A DNA stretch of 64,000 nucleotides from Ferdinandcohnia sp036962705. Its GTDB lineage: Bacteria > Bacillota > Bacilli > Bacillales > Bacillaceae_L. Every line of letters begins with the position of its first letter. Position 1 is the stretch's first letter. The stretch spans positions 1 to 64,000 of the forward strand of contig NZ_JBALOQ010000057.1 in the NCBI RefSeq assembly GCF_036962705.1, in the 5' to 3' direction. Positions 43,932 through 52,306 of this stretch are shown one piece after another. A model generated the notes under the pieces. That model worked only from the letters and a program-made list of their open reading frames with translations. It ran no database searches and was not told where the DNA came from. A program made the translations under genes and the position numbers.

Positions 43932-44062
43932 GGTCGTTCAGTCTCCAATATTGGTGTCGTATACCAAAACTCTTAGCAATTTTTATTAACTGATGCATAT
44001 CGGATTGTCTCCTATCTTTTGTTATATTTTAAGTCAAATCACAGGCGTTTACTCCAAAAGCT
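43932..44062 (-). pseudogene. Decayed 5' fragment of the metallo-hydrolase gene
   Basis: This stretch aligns with the start and leader of the gene at 39940-40788: TCAGTCTCC, then AATTGAT/ACTGATGCAT, then GGATTGTCTCC (the ribosome site). On the minus strand an ATG at 43998 gives MH-LIKI-KSF. A one-base deletion then shifts the frame, after which YTTPILETERP-like text matches YITPISETDRP of the intact protein. Homology stops at about 43932, so only the first 22 or so codons remain. The Spo0A box of the intact copy is not preserved. Confidence 0.8.
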
Positions 44063-44221
44063 CCTTACTTATCGCACAATAAACATCATTTATTCTGTGA
44101 TTACCATATTCACCGTACATATAAGTAAATGTAATTTTTTGTAAAAAAGTCTTGCGGTGGCAAATTCCTTCTCATTACAATAAAAGAGTCTAAATATATA
44201 AAAGATAATGGAGGCATGGCC

Positions 44222-45067
44222 TTGGATTATGTTAAACCAACTCAATTAATAGAGGATGTTGCACATGCAGGTGCTTATAAATCCATCCTAAAGATAAGTG
44301 ACATTTTGATTAAAGGGATACTCTCAGGAGCCTTATTGGGTTTTGCAACAACACTTGCCTTTACTGCTGCAATTGATACAAGCCTTAGTATTGTAGGTGC
44401 TTTTGTCTTTCCGGTTGGATTTGTACTTATATTATTACTAAGCCTTGAACTAGTAACTGGAAACTTCGCAATGCTTCCGCTTGCTAGAATAAGAGGTCTT
44501 ACCTCTAGTAAAAATGTCGTCTACAACTTCTTTTGGGCTTTTCTCGGAAATCTTTTAGGAAGTCTTTTATACGGTATCTTATTTTATATCGTTGCGACAA
44601 AACTAGGGCATATCACTCAAGGAGCCATGATTGATAAAATTATTGCTGTGGCAGAGGGAAAAACCCTTGCATATAAAAGCATTGGCGGAGACGGATTAAT
44701 TGTTGTTATAACAAAGGCCATATTATGCAATTGGATGGTAACGTTAGGAGCCTTTATGGCATTCATTTCAAGTTCAACTATAGGAAAGATTGCTGCCATG
44801 TGGCTACCTGTATTTTTATTTTTCGCCCACGGATTTGAGCATGCTATTGTAAATATGTTTGTTATTCCAACAGCTATTCTTATGGGTGCTGATATTACAT
44901 TGGGTGATTGGTGGATATGGAACCAAATACCAGTTACAATCGGCAACTTTATTGGCGGATTTATCTTTACAGGATTAGCACTTCATCTAGTTAATAAGAA
45001 AAAGGTAACGAAAACTGAAAACGTAATTATTAACTACCCGCCTGCTCTAAAGAGAAAAGAAATGTAG
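44222..45067 (+). CDS. Formate/nitrite transporter family channel
   Basis: This protein of about 281 residues has six helices in the FNT fold. Family text includes GALLGFATTLAF, LELVTGNFAMLPLA (about 78-91), AILCNWMVTLGAFMAF and FFAHGFEHAIVNMF, with the central channel histidine. It should conduct formate, nitrite or another small anion. An ATG at 44216 lies one base after GGAGG. The TTG at 44222, seven bases after it, is the more probable start; the difference is two residues. Confidence 0.85.
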   Translation: MDYVKPTQLIEDVAHAGAYKSILKISDILIKGILSGALLGFATTLAFTAAIDTSLSIVGAFVFPVGFVLILLLSLELVTGNFAMLPLARIRGLTSSKNVVYNFFWAFLGNLLGSLLYGILFYIVATKLGHITQGAMIDKIIAVAEGKTLAYKSIGGDGLIVVITKAILCNWMVTLGAFMAFISSSTIGKIAAMWLPVFLFFAHGFEHAIVNMFVIPTAILMGADITLGDWWIWNQIPVTIGNFIGGFIFTGLALHLVNKKKVTKTENVIINYPPALKRKEM

Positions 45068-45109
45068 TAATAGTATATTATTTTGGGATTTCGTATAGGA
45101 ACCTACAAC

Positions 45110-45134
45110 GCCCCTCCTTGTTAAAAGAAGGGGC
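45110..45134 (+). terminator. Weak terminator after the FNT gene
   Basis: GCCCCTCCTT pairs with AAGAAGGGGC (one mismatch) and is followed by TAAAAATTT, a poor T tract. Confidence 0.5.
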
Positions 45135-45300
45135 TAAAAATTTCTTGAAGAATAGGATTATGGTACAGCTGGCAAATAATTTTTGTTCAATATTTTTTCC
45201 GTCCTCTGTAAAGTTAAGAACCTTGTCAACCTATAATAAGGCTCCCCACACCTACAAATTTCAAATAAAACCCACTGGTACTGTTTGATAACAACACCAA

Positions 45301-46212
45301 TTAGCTTATTCGTCCTTCTTCTATTAATATTTGTTCTAGTGCCATTACAACTTCTTCATCATAATGGGAGCCGGCCAGTCTCTTAAGTTCATCTATTGCT
45401 ATCTGTTCCTTAAATGCTTTTCTATAGGCTCGATCTTCTGTCATCGCATCAAATGTATCACTTACAGCAATAATCCTTGCCTCTAAAACAATGTCTTCTC
45501 CACTTAAACCATTTGGGTAACCGCTTCCATTCAGCCTTTCATGATGCTGTTCAATAATAGGAGCAAGTTCCTTATAATAAGAGTCCTTAATCATTTCTGC
45601 ACCATCTACTGGGTGTTTCTTGATAATTTCATATTCTTCATCCGTTAATCGCCCTGGTTTATTTAAAATCTCAATTGGCACATTAATTTTACCGATGTCA
45701 TGAAGTACAGATGCCGTCGTTAAATTCACTAAACGCTCTTTATCTAATTTTAGTTTTTTAGCTATTTTTACGGAATAATTTGCCACCCGATCACTATGTT
45801 TTTGAGTATATCTATCTTTTATTTCTACTTGTTTCTTAATTTCTATAAGAGAGGATATATCCTTACTTATATGGACAAAGATTTGTTCGGTAAATACACA
45901 TAGTAAGGTTACCTTGGACAGCGCAGTAAAGTGGATTGGATCGCTAATCCCTTTGGCTGAGAAGAAGTCTTCCGGACCTAATATATGCTTTTTATTATTA
46001 AGTTCACACTCGACTTCTCCAGATAAAATATAATAAAACTCTAAAGCATCTACATTTTCACTGGGATAAACATAGAATAATTTTCCTTCGCCAATAGATT
46101 GTGTTATTATTTCCACTCCATCCCCTCGAGTAACTAAACTAATCTCAAGGTTATTATCAAAATTAACTGTTTCTAGGAATGTTCCTTGTTTTCCAATTGT
46201 AAAACCGGCCAT
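45301..46212 (-). CDS. Cupin-HD-GYP protein, probable c-di-GMP phosphodiesterase
   Basis: This protein of about 303 residues has an N-terminal cupin-like beta-barrel (about 20-105, FYYILSGEVECELNN and LGPEDFF). A helical linker leads to an HD-GYP domain with HSDRVANY, LHDIGK (170-175), KHPVDGAEM and HHERLNGSGYP (223-233). The GYP triad is intact, so cleavage of cyclic di-GMP is expected. AAGGTGGG five bases before the ATG at 46212 sets the start. It lies downstream of a c-di-GMP-riboswitch gene, separated from it by a terminator. Confidence 0.87.
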   Translation of the reverse strand: MAGFTIGKQGTFLETVNFDNNLEISLVTRGDGVEIITQSIGEGKLFYVYPSENVDALEFYYILSGEVECELNNKKHILGPEDFFSAKGISDPIHFTALSKVTLLCVFTEQIFVHISKDISSLIEIKKQVEIKDRYTQKHSDRVANYSVKIAKKLKLDKERLVNLTTASVLHDIGKINVPIEILNKPGRLTDEEYEIIKKHPVDGAEMIKDSYYKELAPIIEQHHERLNGSGYPNGLSGEDIVLEARIIAVSDTFDAMTEDRAYRKAFKEQIAIDELKRLAGSHYDEEVVMALEQILIEEGRIS

Positions 46213-46234
46213 ACTATCCCACCTTACAATCAAT

Positions 46235-46266
46235 AAAAACGAGTTCTACATAGAACTCGTTTTTAT
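46235..46266. terminator. Bidirectional terminator between HD-GYP and coiled-coil genes
   Basis: AAAAACGAGTTCTA and its exact complement flank a two-base loop, giving a 14-bp perfect stem with T and A tails on both strands. Confidence 0.88.
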
Positions 46267-46301
46267 TGTACTACATTTTTATTCAGAATTGTAAAACTAT
46301 T

Positions 46302-47000
46302 TTACCAACCCACTACTTTAATAGGGTCAATCCAAACCCACTTATCTGCAAAACGAACAAGCTTCCAGCTACATTCAGCCTGAACTCCCTTTTTTGCAGC
46401 CTTTTTAATAGTTTCCGATGACATTTTAAGTGTTTCATTATAAATATCCGTAATAACCTTATCTAAGTCTTTTGTATACCGTTCTGTTTTTTCATGATAC
46501 TTCTCTGATCTTTTTTCCAATTTATCTTCTAATTTGTTAATTTTTTCTTCCATTTTTTTTGTATCCTTATCATCTGCAGTTATTAGTTGATGGGTTGCCT
46601 CTTCTATGTCCTGCTTGATTTCTGCGATTTTACTATTAATTTTTGCTTCCTCATTACTAAGCTTTGTATTAATTTCTTCTAATTTTTTATTTATTTTTTC
46701 TCGTTTTTTCAAATCGTTTCGAGTAGCTACTAAGTCAGACAATACTTTTTCTTTTTCTTCTTTTAATTTAACTACAGTATCTCCTTCTTCAATTTTACGA
46801 ATGTCAAGAAGGTATTCGGCTTGTAACTTATCTGCTTTATTTACTGCTTTTTCAATCTTTTCATCAATTTCCTTGTTTGTCTTTTCAATTAATTCAATTG
46901 CTTTTCGAACATCTTCATCTTCATCTTCAGCTGCAAAAACTGGAAATCCTACCCCTAAAAAAATGGTGATTGAAATTAAAATCGAGAAAACCTTTTTCAT
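46302..47000 (-). CDS. Secreted coiled-coil protein of unknown function, under a c-di-GMP riboswitch
   Basis: This 232-residue protein has a clear signal peptide (MKKVFSILISITIFLGVGFPVFA, cut before AEDED). A long charged coiled coil follows (about 30-190) with heptads of Lys/Glu/Leu/Ile. The short C-terminal part, CSWKLVRFADKWVWIDPIKVVGW, has a lone cysteine and an aromatic-rich end that looks like a small folded cap. No LPXTG or lipobox is present. GGGGAGGAG before the ATG at 47000 places the start. I do not recognise a family. Its leader RNA shows that c-di-GMP controls it, which suggests a surface, adhesion or motility-related role. Confidence 0.7.
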   Translation of the reverse strand: MKKVFSILISITIFLGVGFPVFAAEDEDEDVRKAIELIEKTNKEIDEKIEKAVNKADKLQAEYLLDIRKIEEGDTVVKLKEEKEKVLSDLVATRNDLKKREKINKKLEEINTKLSNEEAKINSKIAEIKQDIEEATHQLITADDKDTKKMEEKINKLEDKLEKRSEKYHEKTERYTKDLDKVITDIYNETLKMSSETIKKAAKKGVQAECSWKLVRFADKWVWIDPIKVVGW

Positions 47001-47039
47001 ATGATTACTCCTCCCCACTTTTAACTATGTAGACAATAG

Positions 47040-47067
47040 AAAAGACCCATTTCATATAAACGGGCCT
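47040..47067 (-). terminator. Expression-platform terminator of the c-di-GMP riboswitch
   Basis: GGCCCGTTT pairs with AAATGGGTC and is followed by TTTTC on the minus strand. It lies between the aptamer and the coiled-coil gene. Confidence 0.8.
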
Positions 47068-47082
47068 TTTCCATTTCGCAAC

Positions 47083-47165
47083 TGGCTGGCATAGTAGTCA
47101 TACTTTAGCCCCTGTAGTTTTGCGTCCATATCCTTTCAGATAGGTTGCCCTTTGAGTCTATTATA
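47083..47165 (-). promoter_or_regulatory. Cyclic di-GMP-I (GEMM) riboswitch
   Basis: On the minus strand the leader contains AAAGGGCAACC, a GAAA-capped stem (CTATCTGAAAGGATATGG), then GGACGCAAAACTACAGGGGC and CTAA. These are the conserved GEMM core elements around the ligand pocket. The P3 arm is short (GTATGACTACTATGC). A terminator hairpin follows directly. Whether ligand turns the gene on or off needs structure probing. Confidence 0.88.
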
Positions 47166-47167
47166 TT

Positions 47168-47439
47168 ATCTACCATTATTATACAAGGACTAATGAACTA
47201 TATCTATAGCTAATTTTGTAATATTTTGTATTTTTATAAAATTAATTAGATTTCTTTGTAAAAAATTTAGATTTTCTGAAAAAAATAAAGTTTCCTATTT
47301 TCATACGTTAAAATATTTTTTCACTCAGCCATTGGTTTAGCTGCATTAAAGTTAATAGAACTAGACATAAATAAAATCAACAAATCAACAAACTTTAAAA
47401 TATGACAACCCCTCTTATATCAAGGGACAGTCTCTATTC
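47168..47439. other. AT-rich gap upstream of the riboswitch
   Basis: It has very low GC content. It should contain the promoter for the riboswitch transcript and the 3' end of the CPBP gene transcript. No clear hairpin terminator or open frame was seen. Confidence 0.4.
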
Positions 47440-48279
47440 TTATACCTTCCTGAATTCAGATTTCTGAAAGAGAAGCCAACTGATAGTTAGTACATACAGT
47501 ACGACAACAGGGATAGAAACTTCAATTCCAAAAGAACCACCCGTAATCCAAAGGTCATTCGATTTAAACCTTAACATCACTAGTGAGGAATGATTTTTAT
47601 CGGTCTTTGATGCAAATTGTATAATAGTAGAGTTTAAGAAAAAGTTCCAGATAATATGCACTACAACTGCATTCCATATTGTCCCCGTTTTATAAACAAT
47701 TAGCGAAAACATTATACCAACCAAAGTGCCTGCGATAAGGATCAAACATACATCAAGTAACTGAAGCCCATTGAGGGTGAGTAAATGCAGTGCACCAAAT
47801 AAAATGGAATTCACTAAAACTGCAGTTGCCACATTCCATTTGTCTTCGATTAGCTTAAACAAATAGCCTCGGAACAAAACTTCTTCAATCACTCCGGCAG
47901 AGAATGCCGTAATGAGCGATCCAACGATAATCGCTACTATAGATGGGATAGAAAGTTGGTCTTGCCGTTCAAAAATAGCGTATTGCATAAACACATAAAA
48001 AACAATCACTGTAAGTGGAAGCAATAGTCCTACAAAGACCCACAATTTATCCATCTTGATTAGTTTATGAATACGAAAATATGCACTCGACTTTTTTAAA
48101 AAAAGCATGGCGTACAGCCAGAATAGTCCAAGAGTAACCACTATACGTATAAACTCTTTAACAACAACACGAATTGTATCGTTATGAATCCAATCCGTCA
48201 GTGGATTTACAAAAATAACAGCTGCTAAAAATAACATTACCAAGCACAAACTATGCATTACTACCTTTCCCCAATGCAT
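47440..48279 (-). CDS. CPBP-family intramembrane glutamic metalloprotease
   Basis: This 279-residue protein has about eight helices and the three CPBP (Abi/CAAX protease-like) motifs. These are EEVLFRGYLF (about 137-146), FGALHL (about 161-166) and VVHIIWNFFLN (about 206-216). Roles for such proteins include bacteriocin self-immunity and membrane-protein processing. No bacteriocin gene is adjacent. GGGGAG precedes the ATG. It is transcribed alone. Confidence 0.87.
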   Translation of the reverse strand: MHWGKVVMHSLCLVMLFLAAVIFVNPLTDWIHNDTIRVVVKEFIRIVVTLGLFWLYAMLFLKKSSAYFRIHKLIKMDKLWVFVGLLLPLTVIVFYVFMQYAIFERQDQLSIPSIVAIIVGSLITAFSAGVIEEVLFRGYLFKLIEDKWNVATAVLVNSILFGALHLLTLNGLQLLDVCLILIAGTLVGIMFSLIVYKTGTIWNAVVVHIIWNFFLNSTIIQFASKTDKNHSSLVMLRFKSNDLWITGGSFGIEVSIPVVVLYVLTISWLLFQKSEFRKV

Positions 48280-48632
48280 ATCTTTCGCTCCCCTTCTTAA
48301 TTCCTAAAAAGGATTATGACTGAAGTACTACTGTCTAATCCATTTTACTTTTTAAAATTGAATAAAATGCTACACTCCTGCTCAAATATTAATAAAGACA
48401 ATATAGTGAAGAGTCGGTTGCCTAATTTTCTCTTGCAATTTTTGTAGAAAAGTTAGCATCAACTGGGATTCAATGCATTTATCATAACGGATTTTTCACT
48501 CCTATTTTGTAAAATTGGTTTCAGACACTCCTGGTTCCAATTGTTAATTTTCATAACATGATCAATTACCTATACCTCAGATCCCTTTCTATCTTAGATA
48601 TGTATTAATCCATAAAAAAGGGGGGTGAAACC
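48280..48632. other. 353-bp divergent intergenic region
   Basis: It is AT-rich. Apart from a GGGGGGTG ribosome site at the right end I see no palindrome, riboswitch or open frame that I would name. Confidence 0.45.
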
Positions 48633-49202
48633 ATGGAAAATCCTTGGTTCAACGGTTCTTGTATTAGTAAACAGGAAGTTCGTTTAAGTAATGCTATGCG
48701 TTTAGCTTGGGAGCAACACGTATATTGGACAAGAATCACAATCAAAAGCATAGCCTTTAATTTACCTGATTTAGATGCTGTTACCGCACGTCTTCTCCAA
48801 AATGCTACTGATTTGGGGGATTTATTAAAGCCTTTCTATGGAAATAAAATTGCTGAAAAATTCAGCGACTTAATAAAGGATCACCTAGTCATTGCTGCTG
48901 AAATTGTTAATGCTGCAAAAACAGGCAATCAAAAAGCTGTAGTAGATTTAAAGAGACGTTGGTACGCAAATGGGGCAGAAATTTCCGTATTCGTAAGTAG
49001 AATTAATCCTTTTATATCAGAAAAGGAATTCAGAGAAATGTTTTTTGAACATCTGGAACTTACAATACAAGAGGCAAAATTAATTCTCCAAAAGAATTTT
49101 AATGCTAGTATCGCTGTGTTTGATAAAATTGAGGCTGAAGCTATAATGATGGCTGATACCATGACAGTTGCTATTATGAGTCAATTCCCTAAAAGATTTT
49201 AA
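48633..49202 (+). CDS. Conserved protein of unknown function (two repeats of a helical motif)
   Basis: This 189-residue, all-helical protein has the recognisable pattern RLAWEQHVYWTRI..SIAFNLPD, LKPFYGN, FSDLIKDHLVIAAEIV and EHLELTIQEA. It forms two similar halves, each with a HL-(V/E)-A/T segment. The pattern recurs in Bacillus proteins of unknown function, some misleadingly annotated as acetylglutamate kinase. There is no kinase motif here. A strong GGGGGGTGA site lies before the ATG. Confidence 0.65.
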   Translation: MENPWFNGSCISKQEVRLSNAMRLAWEQHVYWTRITIKSIAFNLPDLDAVTARLLQNATDLGDLLKPFYGNKIAEKFSDLIKDHLVIAAEIVNAAKTGNQKAVVDLKRRWYANGAEISVFVSRINPFISEKEFREMFFEHLELTIQEAKLILQKNFNASIAVFDKIEAEAIMMADTMTVAIMSQFPKRF

Positions 49203-49340
49203 ATATAAAGGGACATTTAGATGCTCTCCTTTCCGTGTAACGAGTGTGTTAACCCTCTTACCTTTTTTTCATTTAGCAATATATTCATTGCAGTCCTGGG
49301 TGAAAGTTATTCATCGTTTAGGAAGGATTAATCTGAATGA

Positions 49341-49400
49341 AGACAGTGCATGCTCCCCTTAATGCAAAGCTTTAACTCATTGGGGTCAAGCACTGTTTTC
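49341..49400 (+). terminator. Large imperfect hairpin after the helical protein
   Basis: ACAGTGC/GCACTGT and CCCC/GGGG plus AATG/CATT build a long stem, followed by TTTTC on the plus strand. It probably ends the 48633-49202 transcript, 140 bases after its stop. The remaining bases 49203-49530 show nothing else. Confidence 0.5.
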
Positions 49401-49530
49401 GAATAACTCACCTTTACTATATGTTTCAATCATTGTTTTATTAATTGCGCTGCAATTCCACCTCTCTAGAATCATATGCTAAAATAAGCTCATTTTTTTC
49501 CTGAGCAGAAAAAGTCCCCCTCTTAGTCAT

Positions 49531-49591
49531 AAAAAAACTCCCAATAAGGTAAACAGACTTTTATTAATTCATCTGTCTACCTTATTGGGAG
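49531..49591 (-). terminator. Terminator of the OFA transporter
   Basis: CTCCCAATAAGGTA and ACAGA pair with their complements over 19 bp with one mismatch, followed by TTTTTTT on the minus strand. Confidence 0.92.
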
Positions 49592-49635
49592 CATATCAAT
49601 CAAGGCATCCCTTTTTACTTATGTTTAATTAATAC

Positions 49636-50904
49636 TTAACCTGCTACTCTTTCCTCTGTCCTACTTAACTCTTCACTTTCCAAGTTTACTTTATCAGGTC
49701 TAACAATGAATATACTAATTAAAGTCGCAATCGCGAAGAAAGCCATAATGACATATAACACCATGTCATAAGATTGTGTCTTTGCAAGAACAAATGCACT
49801 TAGTTGGTTGCCTGTCAGACCTGCCAATGCCCACGCAGATAAGGCTAATCCATGTACAGTAGAAACACTATCTAAACCAAAGCGGTCAGATAAAAGTGGT
49901 GGTATAGATGAAAAACCTCCACCGTAACCTGCATTTACGACACAAAGTAAGGCGATAATAAGGATCGCGATAGAATTATTAATACCATCAAACATAATCG
50001 TTAATAAAATGGCTGCAATAGATGAAATAAAAATAATTTTATAGATTGAGTTACGGTCTTTTAATCGATCAGCCCATGAGGAGAAAACAATCCGTCCGCC
50101 TGCATTGAAAATAGCTGTTAACGAGCTAACTAAACCAATTGCCCCAAATCCAATGAATGCTAGAATACCTTTTTCTTGTGAAATTAGGGCTAATCCACAT
50201 GTAATATTAATATAGAACATCAACCAAATTCCGATAAATGTTCTATTCGTCAATACCTTTCTATAACTAAAGCTTTTGGTTTTTACACTTTTTTCTTCAT
50301 ATCCAGCTGGTTTTTTGATCAGCAAGTGTCCAATAACCATCATCACCAAATATATACCCGCTAGAATAAAAAACATTGTATAGATATTTGTTGGGTTTAC
50401 TAAGATCCCCTCATTGTTTCTTTCTCCGAGTAAATTTTCCATTAAAGGACTTGCAATGACCTTCGCTAAGCCAAAGCCTGCAACAGCAAGGCCTGTCGCT
50501 AACCCTTTTTGCTTCTCAAACCAAAGCATTAATGTTTTTACTGGTGTTAAATAACCGATTCCAAGTCCAATCCCCATTACAATACCATAGGAAACATAAA
50601 TACCTATCAATGACTTTTGATAAATAAAGAAACCTGTTCCTGCCATCCCAACGACAAAAAAGATTGCCGAAAGTAAGGACGATTTATGAATATCTTTTTC
50701 AACAAGTTTTCCTCCAAAAGCTGCAGACATTCCAAGAACAAAAATAGCTATACTAAATGCCCATTCCACTTCACCAACAGGCTTCCCAATGTAAGAGGCA
50801 ATATCGCTCTTAAACAATGACCAACAGTAAACTGTACCAATACTACAGTGAATCAATAAAGCTGGAAGTACAGCACTAATCCACTTGTTTTCAAATTTCC
50901 CCAT
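49636..50904 (-). CDS. Oxalate/formate antiporter (OFA) family MFS transporter
   Basis: This 422-residue protein has twelve helices and OFA features: IGTVYCWSLFKSDIA near 22-36, GIGLGIGYLTPVKTLMLWFEKQKGLATGLAVAGFGLAK in the fourth and fifth helices, and NAGYGGGFSSIPPLLSDRFG near 325. It exchanges small carboxylates such as oxalate and formate, or acts on related acids. The start has GGAGATATAAT upstream. It is monocistronic. Confidence 0.85.
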   Translation of the reverse strand: MGKFENKWISAVLPALLIHCSIGTVYCWSLFKSDIASYIGKPVGEVEWAFSIAIFVLGMSAAFGGKLVEKDIHKSSLLSAIFFVVGMAGTGFFIYQKSLIGIYVSYGIVMGIGLGIGYLTPVKTLMLWFEKQKGLATGLAVAGFGLAKVIASPLMENLLGERNNEGILVNPTNIYTMFFILAGIYLVMMVIGHLLIKKPAGYEEKSVKTKSFSYRKVLTNRTFIGIWLMFYINITCGLALISQEKGILAFIGFGAIGLVSSLTAIFNAGGRIVFSSWADRLKDRNSIYKIIFISSIAAILLTIMFDGINNSIAILIIALLCVVNAGYGGGFSSIPPLLSDRFGLDSVSTVHGLALSAWALAGLTGNQLSAFVLAKTQSYDMVLYVIMAFFAIATLISIFIVRPDKVNLESEELSRTEERVAG

Positions 50905-51208
50905 ATTATATCTCCTTCATTTCATTCAACTTAAAAATAAACTTACGAACATTATCTTTTAATATAAGTAATTAGTTCGATTTTAGATTAAAAAATGAGA
51001 TAATTTCAGTTATTTTTAGGTTAAAACCGTATTATTTACGAAAATTAATAAATTGAGTATATATCATCTTGGTACATAATGAAAGAGTAAATGTTATATA
51101 TGTATAGTAATAATAAGAAAAAGTATATAAAGGGCATGATCCAAATTACAATCATGTTAATCATTAGGTATACTCTTCTTCCTCCTCATGACGTACATTA
51201 AAATCCGC
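50905..51208. other. AT-rich intergenic region upstream of the OFA gene
   Basis: Over 300 bases of very AT-rich sequence should hold the promoter of the OFA gene. I see no palindrome or open frame strong enough to report. Confidence 0.4.
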
Positions 51209-51241
51209 AAAAAAACAGCCTAATCATACGAATTAGACTGC
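51209..51241 (-). terminator. Distal terminator downstream of the creatininase gene
   Basis: CAGTCTAAT pairs with ATTAGGCTG and is followed by TTTTTTTG on the minus strand. Confidence 0.75.
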
Positions 51242-51358
51242 TTCCAGGTGAAAAAACGGACCTTATTTACTTGTGATACTGTTCACCGTAACATACCTAT
51301 ATGAGATTTTATCGATATGAAGGACAGGCTATGTAACTTTTGATTTTTCTATATACAG

Positions 51359-51398
51359 AACAAGTCGTGCGACTTCCACATGATTCGCACGACTTGTT
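51359..51398. terminator. Perfect 14-bp hairpin just after the creatininase gene
   Basis: AACAAGTCGTGCGA is repeated in inverted form around a 12-base loop, nine bases past the stop codon. It lacks a clean T tract and may act as an mRNA stabiliser, with 51209-51241 as the real terminator. Confidence 0.65.
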
Positions 51399-51407
51399 AT
51401 TTGCTTC

Positions 51408-52259
51408 TTACGCTTTTTGGCCTGGCAAGATTGCCCCGTATCTAGGAAGAATCGCATCCTTCGTGTAAACATCTACTTGACGAAGTGTTTCAACGATTGT
51501 CGGCATATCCAATGACTTTACTAGTTCATTAATTGCTTGAACACCCCTATCTGCAAATACTTCTCTTTCTTCAGGTGTTTTCAAAAGCGGTGTAGCCATA
51601 TGATCAGATGGTTCGTTAAAATAAGAACCCACTGCACCGGATTGATAAGCGTATTTTCCTAATAAATTTCCAGGATTCTTACCCATCCCTGATAACATAT
51701 GCTGAACATCATACGTAACAGAATGAGATTCAGGTACATTCAATGGAATATCCTCTAATCTGCCTAAAGCTTTATAAGCGCCAATGGTCATATCATGAAA
51801 TGCATCCATTAGATTGAAATCGGCTGCCTCTGCTGCTTTTAATACATCCATATACAGGGCAGGCACTTTTGTTTCATCAAAGAAATCACGAACCATACCG
51901 CTTACTGTCATATGGGCTGGGCCATGGCTGGTAATATAAATTTGTCGTCTAAAGCCTTGATTAAGTAATGACTTTGCTATTTTATCTAAATAAGCCATTC
52001 CGTCTCTTATGCTCATTTGAATTGTTCCGCGGGCGATAATCGTCCCGCCTGCGAAGAAATAGGGTAAATTGTGCAAAACTAGCCCATCTGATTCTTCAGC
52101 CATTTTTAAAGCAATCGCCTCAGCTAAAACAGTTTCAGCGTCCAGTGGTAAAGCCCCATGAGTTTCTGTAACCCCAACTGGAACAAAGATTAGATCATTT
52201 CGATCCAAGTATTCTTCTACTTCTCCATTTGTCAATTTTGAAAGGAATCTAGTACGCAT
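51408..52259 (-). CDS. Creatininase-family amidohydrolase
   Basis: This 283-residue protein has family text VPVGVTETHGALPLDAETVLAEAIA (about 27-51), with metal-binding Glu, His and Asp. FFAGGTIIARGTI and ITSHGPAHMTVS follow. The family includes creatinine amidohydrolase and enzymes of riboflavin or mycofactocin-type chemistry, so the substrate is open. It follows the GPH transporter by 47 bases and shares its AraC-controlled promoter, so the substrate is probably imported by that carrier. Confidence 0.82.
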   Translation of the reverse strand: MRTRFLSKLTNGEVEEYLDRNDLIFVPVGVTETHGALPLDAETVLAEAIALKMAEESDGLVLHNLPYFFAGGTIIARGTIQMSIRDGMAYLDKIAKSLLNQGFRRQIYITSHGPAHMTVSGMVRDFFDETKVPALYMDVLKAAEAADFNLMDAFHDMTIGAYKALGRLEDIPLNVPESHSVTYDVQHMLSGMGKNPGNLLGKYAYQSGAVGSYFNEPSDHMATPLLKTPEEREVFADRGVQAINELVKSLDMPTIVETLRQVDVYTKDAILPRYGAILPGQKA

Positions 52260-52306
52260 ATGCTCATCTTCCTCCTATAATATAGAATTCCTATAAAGGG
52301 ATTTCC

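Noticed and set aside
43932..44062. A short functional peptide starting at the ATG at 43998
   Set aside because: The frame is broken by a one-base deletion relative to the parent gene, and homology ends after about 22 codons.
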